Below, piece by piece: positions 1 through 9,086 of a stretch of DNA of 36,212 bases. Numbering within the stretch: position 1 is the stretch's first letter; each line of letters begins with the position of its first letter. The stretch lies in NCBI GenBank assembly GCA_016783125.1, contig JADHXE010000008.1, positions 1 to 36,212 of the forward strand, given 5' to 3'. Position numbers and translations under genes: made by a program. The notes under the pieces were generated by a model. That model worked only from the letters and a program-made list of their open reading frames with translations. It ran no database searches and was not told the origin of the DNA. The DNA is from Anaerolineales bacterium. Its GTDB lineage: Bacteria; Chloroflexota; Anaerolineae; Anaerolineales; UBA11858.

Positions 1-9
1 CTAAAGAGC

Positions 10-573
10 ATGACTCCCCCCTCTCCTGCCAGGGGAGGGGCCGGGGGTGGGGTCGGGCGCTGCGCCATTCTCTTCCTGCATGGGGTACTCTTCCGCAAAG
101 AAGAAGCTGAAATGCGCCAGAAGTTAGTTGAAGCCGATTTAGTAGAATGCGTATTGGGATTGGGGCCGAATTTGTTCTACAACTCGCCGATGGAAGCCTG
201 CATCGTGATTTGCCGCAGCCAGAAACCCACAGAGCGGCAGGGCAAGGTGCTTTTCATTGCTGCGGTCAACGAAATTGCCCGTGAGCGCAGCATGAGCTTA
301 ATCAAAGCCGAACATCAGAAACGCATTGCGGATGCTTATCGGGCTTATGCCGATGAAATTGGCTTCGCCCGCGTGGCTTCACTAGAAGACATTGCCGCAC
401 AGGATTACAGCCTGTCTATTCCGTTGTATGTCAAACGAAATGCGGGGATTCGGGAATCTCAGGCAGGTTATGAAACTCGCAGCCTGCATCAGTTGTGGCA
501 AGATTGGGAGCAGGGTGGCGCCCAGTTCTGGCAGGAGATGGATGCGTTGGTGGAAATGCTTGACTCTCTCTAA
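10..573 (+). CDS. hsdM: Type I restriction-modification methyltransferase subunit HsdM, C-terminal part (continues off the left edge)
   Basis: HGVLFRKEEAEMRQKLVEADLVECVLGLGPNLFYNSPMEACIVI matches the HsdM segment after the NPPY motif; reading frame is open to the window edge. Confidence 0.85.
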   Translation: MTPPSPARGGAGGGVGRCAILFLHGVLFRKEEAEMRQKLVEADLVECVLGLGPNLFYNSPMEACIVICRSQKPTERQGKVLFIAAVNEIARERSMSLIKAEHQKRIADAYRAYADEIGFARVASLEDIAAQDYSLSIPLYVKRNAGIRESQAGYETRSLHQLWQDWEQGGAQFWQEMDALVEMLDSL

Positions 574-634
574 TCTTTTTTACACAATAAAACACATGCT
601 ATAATATGTATTCAAGTACATAGAGAAGGAGCAT

Positions 635-910
635 GTGATGCAAGAAATTGTTGGTGTAACCGAATTGCAGCGTCATTTCCGTTCGTTCTTTGATCAGGTG
701 GCTCGCGAGCGCACGCGGATTGTGCTGACGCGCGGCTCGCGTCCTGAAGCCGCTTTGATCCCCTACGAAGACTATTTGCGCTTTCAACAGATGCAAGAGA
801 ATGAAGTTTTGGCACGCTTTGATCAGGTTTGGGATCGCCTGGATGAACTCAACGCTGCTTACAGCGATGATGAAATCGCTGCCGATATTGCCGCAGCGCG
901 ACAAGGCTAA
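635..910 (+). CDS. Phd/YefM-type antitoxin
   Basis: VTELQRHFRSFFDQVARERTRIVLTRGSRPEAALIPYEDY is typical of the Phd/YefM fold; immediately upstream of a PIN toxin; GAAGGAG RBS. Confidence 0.8.
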   Translation: MMQEIVGVTELQRHFRSFFDQVARERTRIVLTRGSRPEAALIPYEDYLRFQQMQENEVLARFDQVWDRLDELNAAYSDDEIAADIAAARQG

Positions 911-913
911 GCG

Positions 914-1324
914 ATGCGTGCCGTAATTGATACCGGAGTTTTTGTTAGCGCGTTGATTCGCCCTCAAGGAACGACTGGGGCGGCATTAAAAGCGCTGCGA
1001 GATGGTCGCTTTACGGTCCTGTATTCGACGGATATGCTCGTGGAAATTATTGATGTGCTGGGGCGAGATAAATTTCGGACCAAATATCATATCCATCCCG
1101 ATGACATTACTGCCCTGGTCAACTTGATCCGTTTGCGCGGGGAGTTAGTCATTCCCTCCCAAAAGGTGACCGCCTGCCGCGATCCCAAAGATGATAAATT
1201 CCTGGAAGCCGCGCTAGCCAGCGATGCGGATTGCCTGGTTTCGGGAGATTTCGATTTGCTCGATATGGTTTCTTTTGAAAACATTCCCATTTTGCGCCCA
1301 GCGGAATTCTTGGCCCGGTTATAA
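914..1324 (+). CDS. PIN-domain toxin (COG1569-like)
   Basis: MRAVIDTGVFVSALI start, conserved acidic residues, DPKDDKFLEAALAS and DCLVSGDFDLL motifs. Confidence 0.85.
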   Translation: MRAVIDTGVFVSALIRPQGTTGAALKALRDGRFTVLYSTDMLVEIIDVLGRDKFRTKYHIHPDDITALVNLIRLRGELVIPSQKVTACRDPKDDKFLEAALASDADCLVSGDFDLLDMVSFENIPILRPAEFLARL

Positions 1325-1331
1325 CCAAAAA

Positions 1332-1451
1332 ATGGGGAGCCTTCAAGCCGAATGGGGGCAGGATGGTGGCATATTTTGGCAAGAGATGGATAGATTAGTA
1401 GAGATGTTGGATAATATAGGCAACCCAGCTTCAAAGCAATGGTTCTCATAA
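1332..1451 (+). pseudogene. Remnant of a second hsdM 3' end
   Basis: SLQAEWGQDGGIFWQEMDRLVEMLDNI parallels the end of the upstream hsdM, SLHQLWQDWEQGGAQFWQEMDALVEMLDSL. Confidence 0.75.
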
Positions 1452-1525
1452 AAAATTAACGAAAAGTCTGCTATAATTTCATTAACCCTTTTCGTTAATG
1501 AAAATATAGCTTGATAGTTAAAAGG

Positions 1526-1869
1526 GTGAAACTATTGATCATTCAATTTCAAGACCCAAAATTCCGTGATGAATGTAACAACCAAAAACTTCTGATTAGA
1601 CGCCAAGGAAACGTGCGTGCTAAAAAATCCGCCAACGACTGGATGATTTGAGAGCCGCTGATACCCTCAGTGTGATGAAGTTTCTACCTGGCAGGTGCCA
1701 TGAATTATCCGGTGACCGGCGTGGTCAATTATCACTCGATCTAGATCACCCATGGCGGTTAATTTTTGTACCCGTTGATGATCCATCTTCGCTAAAAGAA
1801 GACGGCGGGATAGATTGGCAGAATGTACGAGTTGTAGAAATACTCGGGATAGAGGATACCCATGGATAA
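1526..1869 (+). pseudogene. higB: HigB-like toxin (plasmid maintenance killer family), split by a -1 frameshift at an A6 run
   Basis: LIIQFQDPKFRDECNNQKLLIRRQGNVRAKK in one frame continues as RQRLDDLRAADTLSVMKFLPGRCHELSGDRRGQLSLDLDHPWRLIFVPV...VEILGIEDTHG in the next; followed by HigA. Confidence 0.8.
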
Positions 1870-2953
1870 GTTTATTCAAAATGAATATTTGCCAGATGTT
1901 GTATCGCCGCCCGGTGATTCTTTGTTGGAAATTATTGAAGGACGGGGCATGTCACAAGCTGAACTTTCCGAACGAACGGGTCGTCCCAAGAAGACGATCA
2001 ATGAAATTGTCAAAGGGAAAGCGGCTATAACCCCTGCCACTGCGCTCCGGCTGGAGCGGGTACTTGGCGCGCCTGCCAGTTTTTGGAATGATCGCGAGCA
2101 GCACTATCGTGAAAGTCTGGCCCGGCAAGCTGAACGCAATTCATTACAAGGCCAGGTAGACTGGCTAAACCAGTTCCCTATTAAAACGATGGTGGAATTT
2201 GGTTGGCTGCCAGCCGGTGATGATCCAGTGGAGATGCTTCGCAATGTGATTAGCTTTTTTGGCATTGCCTCGCCAATCCAATGGCACGAAATTTGGCAGA
2301 AGCCAGGTGTAGCATTTCGTAAATCTCCAGCCTTTGAAAGTGATCCTTTTGCCATCTCTGTCTGGATTCGTCGCGGAGAAATTGAAGCCCAACAAATAGA
2401 CTGCCAACCCTATGATGCTGACCGTTTCATTACCGCACTTCATTCAATACGCACTTTGACAATGCAATTGCCTGAAAACTTTTATCAAGAAATTGTGCGC
2501 CTTTGTGCGAGTGCAGGTGTGGCGGTAGTTTTTATGCCCCAGTTGCCAAAAGTTCGTGTCAGCGGTGCAACTCGCTGGTTGACCCCCACTAAGGCAATGC
2601 TTCAAGTATCCATCCGATATAAGACTGATGACCAGTTGTGGTTTTCATTTTTCCATGAAGCTGGGCATATTTTGAAACATGGCAAACGCGATATTTTTAT
2701 AGAGGGGAATGGTGATGGCAATGAGAAAGAAGCAGAAGCACACCGTTTTGCAGCCGACTTTCTCCTTCCGCCATCGGAATATCGCCAGTTTAAACCTCGG
2801 GGAAAATATTATAGCAAGGCAGAGATTGTTGAATTCGCCAGACAACTTGGCATTGCTCCGGGGATTGTCGTTGGACGGCTCCAGCATGATGGTAAGCTGC
2901 CAAATAAAAATTGCAATGATTTGAAACGCGCTTTACGTTGGGCTGACCATTGA
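1862..2953 (+). CDS. higA: HigA-like XRE antitoxin fused to an ImmA/IrrE metallopeptidase domain
   Basis: N-terminal HTH (MSQAELSERTGRPKKTINEIVKGKAAITPATALRLERVLG) and C-terminal FHEAGHILKH (HExxH); overlaps the toxin stop. Confidence 0.9.
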   Translation: MDKFIQNEYLPDVVSPPGDSLLEIIEGRGMSQAELSERTGRPKKTINEIVKGKAAITPATALRLERVLGAPASFWNDREQHYRESLARQAERNSLQGQVDWLNQFPIKTMVEFGWLPAGDDPVEMLRNVISFFGIASPIQWHEIWQKPGVAFRKSPAFESDPFAISVWIRRGEIEAQQIDCQPYDADRFITALHSIRTLTMQLPENFYQEIVRLCASAGVAVVFMPQLPKVRVSGATRWLTPTKAMLQVSIRYKTDDQLWFSFFHEAGHILKHGKRDIFIEGNGDGNEKEAEAHRFAADFLLPPSEYRQFKPRGKYYSKAEIVEFARQLGIAPGIVVGRLQHDGKLPNKNCNDLKRALRWADH

Positions 2954-4131
2954 ACCAGGCATTCTCCACCCTCAAACCCGGCTGGAAAACCGTCAAATTC
3001 AGCGACGTTGTCAATCTCAACCGCGACCGCGTCGCTGACCCTCTAGCCGAGGGAACTGAACGCTATGTCGGACTGGAGCACATCACCCCCGAAGACCTGC
3101 GCATCCGCAGTTGGGGACTGGTCGCTGAAGGCACCACCTTCTCCAACTACTTCAAGCCGGGACAGGTGCTCTTCGGCAAGCGCCGCGCCTACCAGCGTAA
3201 AGTCGCTGTGGCGGATTTCGATGGCGTTTGCTCCGGGGATATTTACGTGCTCGAACCCAAAGACCCTGCCGTGCTGCTGCCCGAACTGCTGCCTTTCATT
3301 TGCCAAACGGAAGGATTTTACGAGCACGCCGTAGGCACTTCAGCCGGATCGCTTTCGCCGCGCACCAACCGGACCCAGCTTGCCAAATACGAATTCCCCC
3401 TGCCGCCGCTGGATGAGCAGCGCAGGATTGCGGAAGTATTTTCTTCTGCAGATCAGCTTATTTATTCTCTGATGGAGTGTTTGATATCTGCTAATTCTTT
3501 GTTAGCATCAATTCGTAAAGCAGAATTTGACCCGGAAAAATACCCACCTCGTATGCTTCGCGAATTGTGTTCCGATGGAGCTGGTATTCAGATAGGTCCT
3601 TTTGGAGCGCAATTACACAAATCTGATTATGTTGAAGAAGGTATTCCAGTTGTAATGCCTGCGAACATGAATGATGAGAAAATTGATACGTCCAATATAG
3701 CGCGTATCACTGAAGAAAAAGCGGATGAGCTAAAGACTCATAGAGTTCTAGTTGACGATATTCTCTTACCCAGACGTGGTGAACTAGATAGAAGAGCATT
3801 CATTGAAAAAGAAAACGAAGGTTGGCTTTGTGGAACTGGTTCTTTACGTGTAGGAGTAGATAATTCAATTTTACCCAGAGCGGTATTCCATGCTCTTGCT
3901 TCTTCTCACGCTGTTCGATGGTTGATTGGCAATGTTGTTGGCACCACAATGCCAAATTTGAATAGCAAAATTGTTGCAAAAATCCCCATTGCTCTACCGC
4001 CAGAACCGCGCCTAACAGAAGTCGTTGAAAAGCTAGTTGTCTTGAAGAGACAAATTGGAATTTTGGAAATCCGCTTCGAAAAGGCTCAGGAAATGAAGAA
4101 CAAATTATTGCTCAGAACTCTTGGAGTTTAG
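2950..4131 (+). CDS. hsdS: Type I restriction specificity subunit HsdS
   Basis: Two TRD-like halves; FPLPPLDEQRRIAEVF and IALPPEPRLTEVVEKL conserved regions; TTG start overlapping the higA stop. Confidence 0.9.
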   Translation: MNQAFSTLKPGWKTVKFSDVVNLNRDRVADPLAEGTERYVGLEHITPEDLRIRSWGLVAEGTTFSNYFKPGQVLFGKRRAYQRKVAVADFDGVCSGDIYVLEPKDPAVLLPELLPFICQTEGFYEHAVGTSAGSLSPRTNRTQLAKYEFPLPPLDEQRRIAEVFSSADQLIYSLMECLISANSLLASIRKAEFDPEKYPPRMLRELCSDGAGIQIGPFGAQLHKSDYVEEGIPVVMPANMNDEKIDTSNIARITEEKADELKTHRVLVDDILLPRRGELDRRAFIEKENEGWLCGTGSLRVGVDNSILPRAVFHALASSHAVRWLIGNVVGTTMPNLNSKIVAKIPIALPPEPRLTEVVEKLVVLKRQIGILEIRFEKAQEMKNKLLLRTLGV

Positions 4132-4133
4132 CA

Positions 4134-4262
4134 ATGTCTTTTACTGAAGAAAACACCGTCGAAAACTTTCTCCGGGATACGCTCTGTGGGCAGCAGCCCA
4201 AAACGCAGAAGTCCGACTTTTTCGAAAAAGTCGGACTTCTCAGCAGCCGGGGTAGCAGTTGA
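4134..4262 (+). pseudogene. Truncated first copy of the hsdR 5' end
   Basis: MSFTEENTVENFLRDTLCGQQ matches the real hsdR start at 5015, MFNELNTVENFIRDTLCGQQ; terminates after a palindrome. Confidence 0.85.
4207..4240. repeat. 34-bp perfect palindrome
   Basis: AGAAGTCCGACTTTTTC|GAAAAAGTCGGACTTCT, 17-bp arms with no spacer. Confidence 0.95.
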
Positions 4263-4282
4263 ACTCCTGCTGGATAGAGCTT

Positions 4283-4669
4283 TTATGTTTCGATCAGACT
4301 GGCGATTTCAGCCAGCACCCTATGCAAATCAGGCGGTGATGCTGAAATGACTTCGTCTTCACCGATATGCTTGTGGTGCGGTGCTTTGGGTAAGTCAGGA
4401 TAATGCGGCGAGTTATCGTAACGGAATATCAGCGTTCCATCGGCTTTTTGGTAGTGATATGTATAGGTCTTCTTGTACGGTTCATCACGCCGGATATACA
4501 ATTCTCGAAAGTGTAGGCGTGTGTTGTCAATGAAATAAATATCGCCGCGCAGAAACCAGACTTCGCCGCGATCATCTACCGAGATTTTTGGCTCATGGAC
4601 AAACGGCGAATCTCGCAATGCCGCCTGGATGGCTTCGATGTAAGTGTTAATCGAGTCGGGCATCTTCAA
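4283..4669 (-). CDS. TumE-like (DUF6516) toxin
   Basis: DIYFIDNTRLHFRELYIRR...YTYHYQKADGTLIFRYDNSPHYPDLPKAPHHKHIGEDEV resembles the TumE toxin family. Confidence 0.7.
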   Translation of the reverse strand: MKMPDSINTYIEAIQAALRDSPFVHEPKISVDDRGEVWFLRGDIYFIDNTRLHFRELYIRRDEPYKKTYTYHYQKADGTLIFRYDNSPHYPDLPKAPHHKHIGEDEVISASPPDLHRVLAEIASLIET

Positions 4670-4937
4670 GAGAATGGCGCTGTTCTTCCAGGTGATGCAA
4701 GGCTTCGATTTCCATCCACCAGTCGAGATAATCGAGGGTTTCTTCGATCTCTCTGGCCTTGAATTGGCGTTCGAATTCGCTGGAATTCAGGCCATAGCGT
4801 TCTTCATATACCTTGAGGGCTTCCATTGTGCGCTGGATCGAAAAATCCAACAACCTGGCTTCCCGCACTAAGGCAGAGCGCAGCAATGGCTTGAACTTTT
4901 CAGCATTTTGCGTAGAGATTGTAATTTGCTGGAACAT
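4647..4937 (-). CDS. Small protein, putative antitoxin partner of the TumE-like toxin
   Basis: Immediately upstream of and overlapping the TumE-like gene on the same strand; 96 aa, charged, helical. Confidence 0.5.
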   Translation of the reverse strand: MFQQITISTQNAEKFKPLLRSALVREARLLDFSIQRTMEALKVYEERYGLNSSEFERQFKAREIEETLDYLDWWMEIEALHHLEEQRHSLEDARLD

Positions 4938-5014
4938 CAGGTTTCTCCAGGTTTTGCGTGGTCACGGTCTATTTGATTATACTCTATCGCGTTTAGATGT
5001 CCGGGAGTTTATTC

Positions 5015-8000
5015 ATGTTCAATGAATTGAACACCGTCGAGAACTTCATCCGGGATACGCTCTGTGGGCAGCAGTCCACCTCAAAGAGGGGGGATCAGCG
5101 AAACCCCCGCGCCGTACTTCCCTGTCGGGCGCAATTCCAAAGGCGTCGGCTGGTATTCCGTCCCCGCCCTCAGCCTGCCGCGGCGCATCAGCGATGTTTT
5201 CATCGAAGAATACGCCCACCAGGCCCTCATCCGCCTCAACCCCAGCATCGCCGAGAAACCCGACCGCGTCGATGAAGTGCTCTACAAGCTGCGCGCCATC
5301 GTGCTTTCGGTGCGTTCCGACGGCCTGATCCGCGCTAACGAAGAGTTCACCGCCTGGCTGCGTAACGAGCGCTCCATGCCCTTTGGGCCGGGCAACGAAC
5401 ACGTCACCGTGCGCCTGATCGACTACGATGATCTGGATCAAAACCAATACATCGTCACGACCCAATATACTTTTAGAGCAGGGAGCGCCGAACGTCGCCC
5501 CGACCTGATGCTCTTCGTCAACGGCTTCCCCCTGGTGCTGGTAGAGGCCAAAACCCCCGTGCGCCAGTCCGTTAGTTGGTTCGATGGCGCCAAACAAGTC
5601 CACGACGATTACGAGCGTTTCGTCCCCGAACTCTTCACGCCCAACATCTTCAACGTAGCCACCGAGGGCAAAGACCTGCGCTATGGGGCCATCCACACCC
5701 CGGTCGATAAATGGGGACCCTGGCGGCCTGCCGAGGCACTCGCTTCCGGGGGGCTGGTCGACATCCAAAAGGTCGCCCAATCCCTGCTGCGTCCCAGCGT
5801 GGTGCTCGACATCCTGGCCCACTTCACCCTCTTCGCCACCGACAAGCAAAAACGTGTCCTGAGCGGAGTCGAAGGGCGCCGTCTCAAAATCGTCTGCCAC
5901 TACCAGCAGTACGAGGGCGCCAACCAGATCGTGCAGCGCCGTCCTGGCCGGTTTCCCCCGCAAAGGGCTGATCTGGCATTTCCAGGGGTCGGGCAAATCC
6001 CTGCTGATGGTCTTCGCCGCCCAAAAACTGCGCCTGCAACCCGCCCTGCGCAACCCCGCCGTCCTGATCGTCGTCGACCGCCTCGACCTCGACACCCAGA
6101 TCAGCGCCACCTTCCACGCCTCCGATATCCCCAATCTGATTAGTGCTGATTCACGCCAGGATTTGGAAACCCTGCTGCGCCAGGACACCCGCAAGATTAT
6201 TATCACGACGATTTTCAAATTCGGGGAAGCCGAGGGAGTCCTGAACGAGCGGGAGAATCTCGTGGTTTTGGTGGATGAAGCCCACCGCACCCAGGAGGGG
6301 GATCTGGGCATGAAGATGCGCGCCGCCCTGCCGAATGCCTTCCTATTTGGGTTGACCGGCACCCCGATTAATCGCCGTGACCGAAATACCTTCTACGCCT
6401 TTGGGGCCGAAGAAGATGAGCGCGGCTATATGAGCCGCTACGGCTTCGAAGAGTCTATCCGCGATGGGGCCACCCTGCCGCTGCACTTCGAGCCCCGCCT
6501 GGTGGAATTGCATATCGACAAAGACGCCATCGACCAGGCCTATGCCGAACTCACTGGCGGCCTGACTGATCTAGACCGTGAGACCCTGGCGCGTGCCGCT
6601 GCCAAGATGGCCGTGCTGGTCAAAGTCCCCGACCGTATCGAGGTAATCTGCGCCGACATCGCCCACCACTATATGGAGAAAGTCCGCCCCAACGGCTTCA
6701 AAGCCATGGTGGTGACCTACGACCAGGAGAGCTGCCTGCTCTACAAAGCCCAACTCGACCGCTACCTGCCCGAGGAAGCCAGCGAAATCGTCATCTCCGT
6801 CTCCGGCAAAGAGCGCGAAGATAAGCGCTACCGTCCGCTCAAGCGCGACCGCGACGCTGAAGAAAAGCTGCTCGACCGCTTCCGCGACCCTAACGACCCG
6901 CTGGAGATCCTGGTGGTCACCGCCAAGCTCCTCACCGGCTTCGACGCCCCCATCTTGCAGGCCATGTACCTCGACAAGCCTACGCGCGACCACACCCTGC
7001 TGCAGGCCATCACCCGAACCAACCGTACCTACGGCGACCGCAAAACCCACGGCCTGATCGTCGATTACCTGGGCGTCTTCGATGATGTCGCCAAGTCGCT
7101 GGATTTTGACGAGGCCGGTTTCCGCCAGGTGGTCTCCGACATCGTTGGCCTGAAAACCAAGCTCCCCGCAGCGATGCAGAAATGTCTGGCCTACTTCCCC
7201 GGTGTGGATCGCACCGTGAGCGGCTACGAGGGCCTGATCGCTGCCCAGGAATGCCTGCCCAACAACCAAGTCCGTGATACCTTTGCTGCCGATTACAGCT
7301 ACCTCTCCAAACTTTGGGAAGCCATCTCTCCTGACCCGATCCTGAGCGAGTATGAAACCGACTACCGCTGGCTCTCACGGGTCTACGTCTCCGTGCAGCC
7401 CACCACCGGTACCGGCGCGCTCATCTGGCACTCGCTGGGGGCCAAGACCATCGACCTGATCCACCAGAACATCCACGTCGAAGCCGTGCGCGACGACATC
7501 GACGAAATCATCCTGGACGCCGAACTGCTCGACGCCGTGCTCAACTCCCCCGATCCCGACAAAAAAGCCCAAGAACTGTCAATCAAGGTTGCTCAACGCC
7601 TGCGCAAGTATATGGGCAACCCTCGCTTTAAGAAATTATCAGAGCGTTTAGAGAAACTCAAAGAGCAGCACGAAGCCGGGCAATTGCTCAGCATCGCCTT
7701 CCTCAAAGCCCTGCTCGACCTGGCCCGTGATGTGGTCAATGCGGAGAAGGACACCCCCCAAGAAGAAGACGAAGACCGCGGTCTGGCTGCCCTGACCGCT
7801 CTCTTCGAAGAAGTCCGCAACGAGGAAACCCCCATCATCGTCGAGCGCGTCGTTGAAGACATCGACGAAATCGTGCGCCTGGTGCGCTTCGATGGCTGGC
7901 AGGCCACCAGCGCCGGAGAAAGAGAAGTGCGCAAAGCGCTCAGGAAGACATTGTTCAAGTATAAGTTGCATCAGGATAAGGAACTTTTTGAGAAGGCGTA

Positions 8001-8025
8001 TGGGTATGTGAGGGAATATTATTAG
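5015..8025 (+). pseudogene. hsdR: Type I restriction endonuclease subunit HsdR, disrupted by two single-base frameshifts
   Basis: NTVENFIRDTLCG..., PDLMLFVNGFPLVLVEAKTP (nuclease motif), FQGSGKSLLMVFAA (Walker A), VDEAHRTQEGD (DEAH box), GLTGTPI, ITRTNRTY; spread over three frames. Confidence 0.92.
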
Positions 8026-8175
8026 AAACTGCGATCAGATTCTGTACACGTAGTTTGTGCGAACGAGTGATCATTTATTCCAATCAAAAGGTGATTGGCT
8101 GAAAAGGGAGTTTGCGAGAGAGAGTAAGATTAGCCATCTCTCACGAGAATGTGATTACCAATTCGTGGGGACATA

Positions 8176-8796
8176 TCATTCAGTCTCAGGCGGTTTATCC
8201 AAAAACCGAAAATCAGCTAACAGCCCTTTTCGCCGCAACTTGGCGATCGAGGCAATCAAATCATCCAGGTTGATAAAAGCATCCGAGGAGAGACAGTAAC
8301 GTTGGATGATCGTTGTTTCTAAACCTGATTCCTGAATGGCGTTAGCTACCCGGATTACATCATCTTCGAACATCGCTCCGAGGACAGCCACCCGCCAGGC
8401 GGGATGATCTTGAGCAACACCCTGGATATAGAAGCGTAAATCCTCGTATTCTTCATAGTCGCGGTTGAAGACAACCCTGGCATAAATCTCGGCAATTTCA
8501 TCATAAAACGCTAGTGCCGTTCCTCCAACCCAGAGTATCCGCGGGAAAACGACATCAGAAGCTAGTTCTACGCCTTCCCAAGTCTGTTGTTCATCCGGGT
8601 CCAGTTCGTCGAAGATGATTTCCGAATAGAGTTCCAGGGTCGAGCTGAGTTTCGACCCATCGCCCAGAAATGGCATCCAGCTTTCCGGGTCAGGCTCGAC
8701 AAGAGCAATGATGTGGAAGTTGAACAAGGGAAGGTGGGCAAAATCCTGATCAGAGATATTGATTTGGGGGTTGGGCTGAACAATGAAGTCGTTCAT
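8176..8796 (-). CDS. Hypothetical acidic protein
   Basis: 206-aa ORF with coherent composition, on the strand opposite hsdR; no family recognised. Confidence 0.5.
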   Translation of the reverse strand: MNDFIVQPNPQINISDQDFAHLPLFNFHIIALVEPDPESWMPFLGDGSKLSSTLELYSEIIFDELDPDEQQTWEGVELASDVVFPRILWVGGTALAFYDEIAEIYARVVFNRDYEEYEDLRFYIQGVAQDHPAWRVAVLGAMFEDDVIRVANAIQESGLETTIIQRYCLSSDAFINLDDLIASIAKLRRKGLLADFRFLDKPPETE

Positions 8797-8822
8797 AAGA
8801 TTTTGTCTCTCGCTGGTTGTGA

Positions 8823-8985
8823 TTATCGGTCTTTGGATGCTAGATTACCCACTAATCCCTTTTCAATAACTTCCCTCTTTACCATATCTTCAATCTGATA
8901 TCCATGCATATCGGATGCCGCTGCAGCCTTACGTGCCTCTTCTATCTCGTTATAATCCCCATGGAAATGCAGCCGACCATGTGGA
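8823..8985 (-). pseudogene. C-terminal remnant of a lost coding sequence
   Basis: Reverse strand reads GPHGRLHFHGDYNEIEEARKAAAASDMHGYQIEDMVKREVIEKGLVGNLASKDR*, with stops directly upstream. Confidence 0.35.
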
Positions 8986-9086
8986 CCCTATCATACGCAT
9001 GCAGCAAGTATAGAAGATATCTTTTCATCACGCCGATTATACGATAGGCGACCTCTACGAGCACTTAAAAATGATAGAATATCACC

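Noticed and set aside
5046-6362. 438-aa minus-strand ORF
   Set aside because: Antisense shadow of the GC-rich hsdR gene; low-complexity translation and no start context.
6571-7269. 232-aa minus-strand ORF
   Set aside because: Antisense to the hsdR motor domain; repetitive V/G/D-rich translation.
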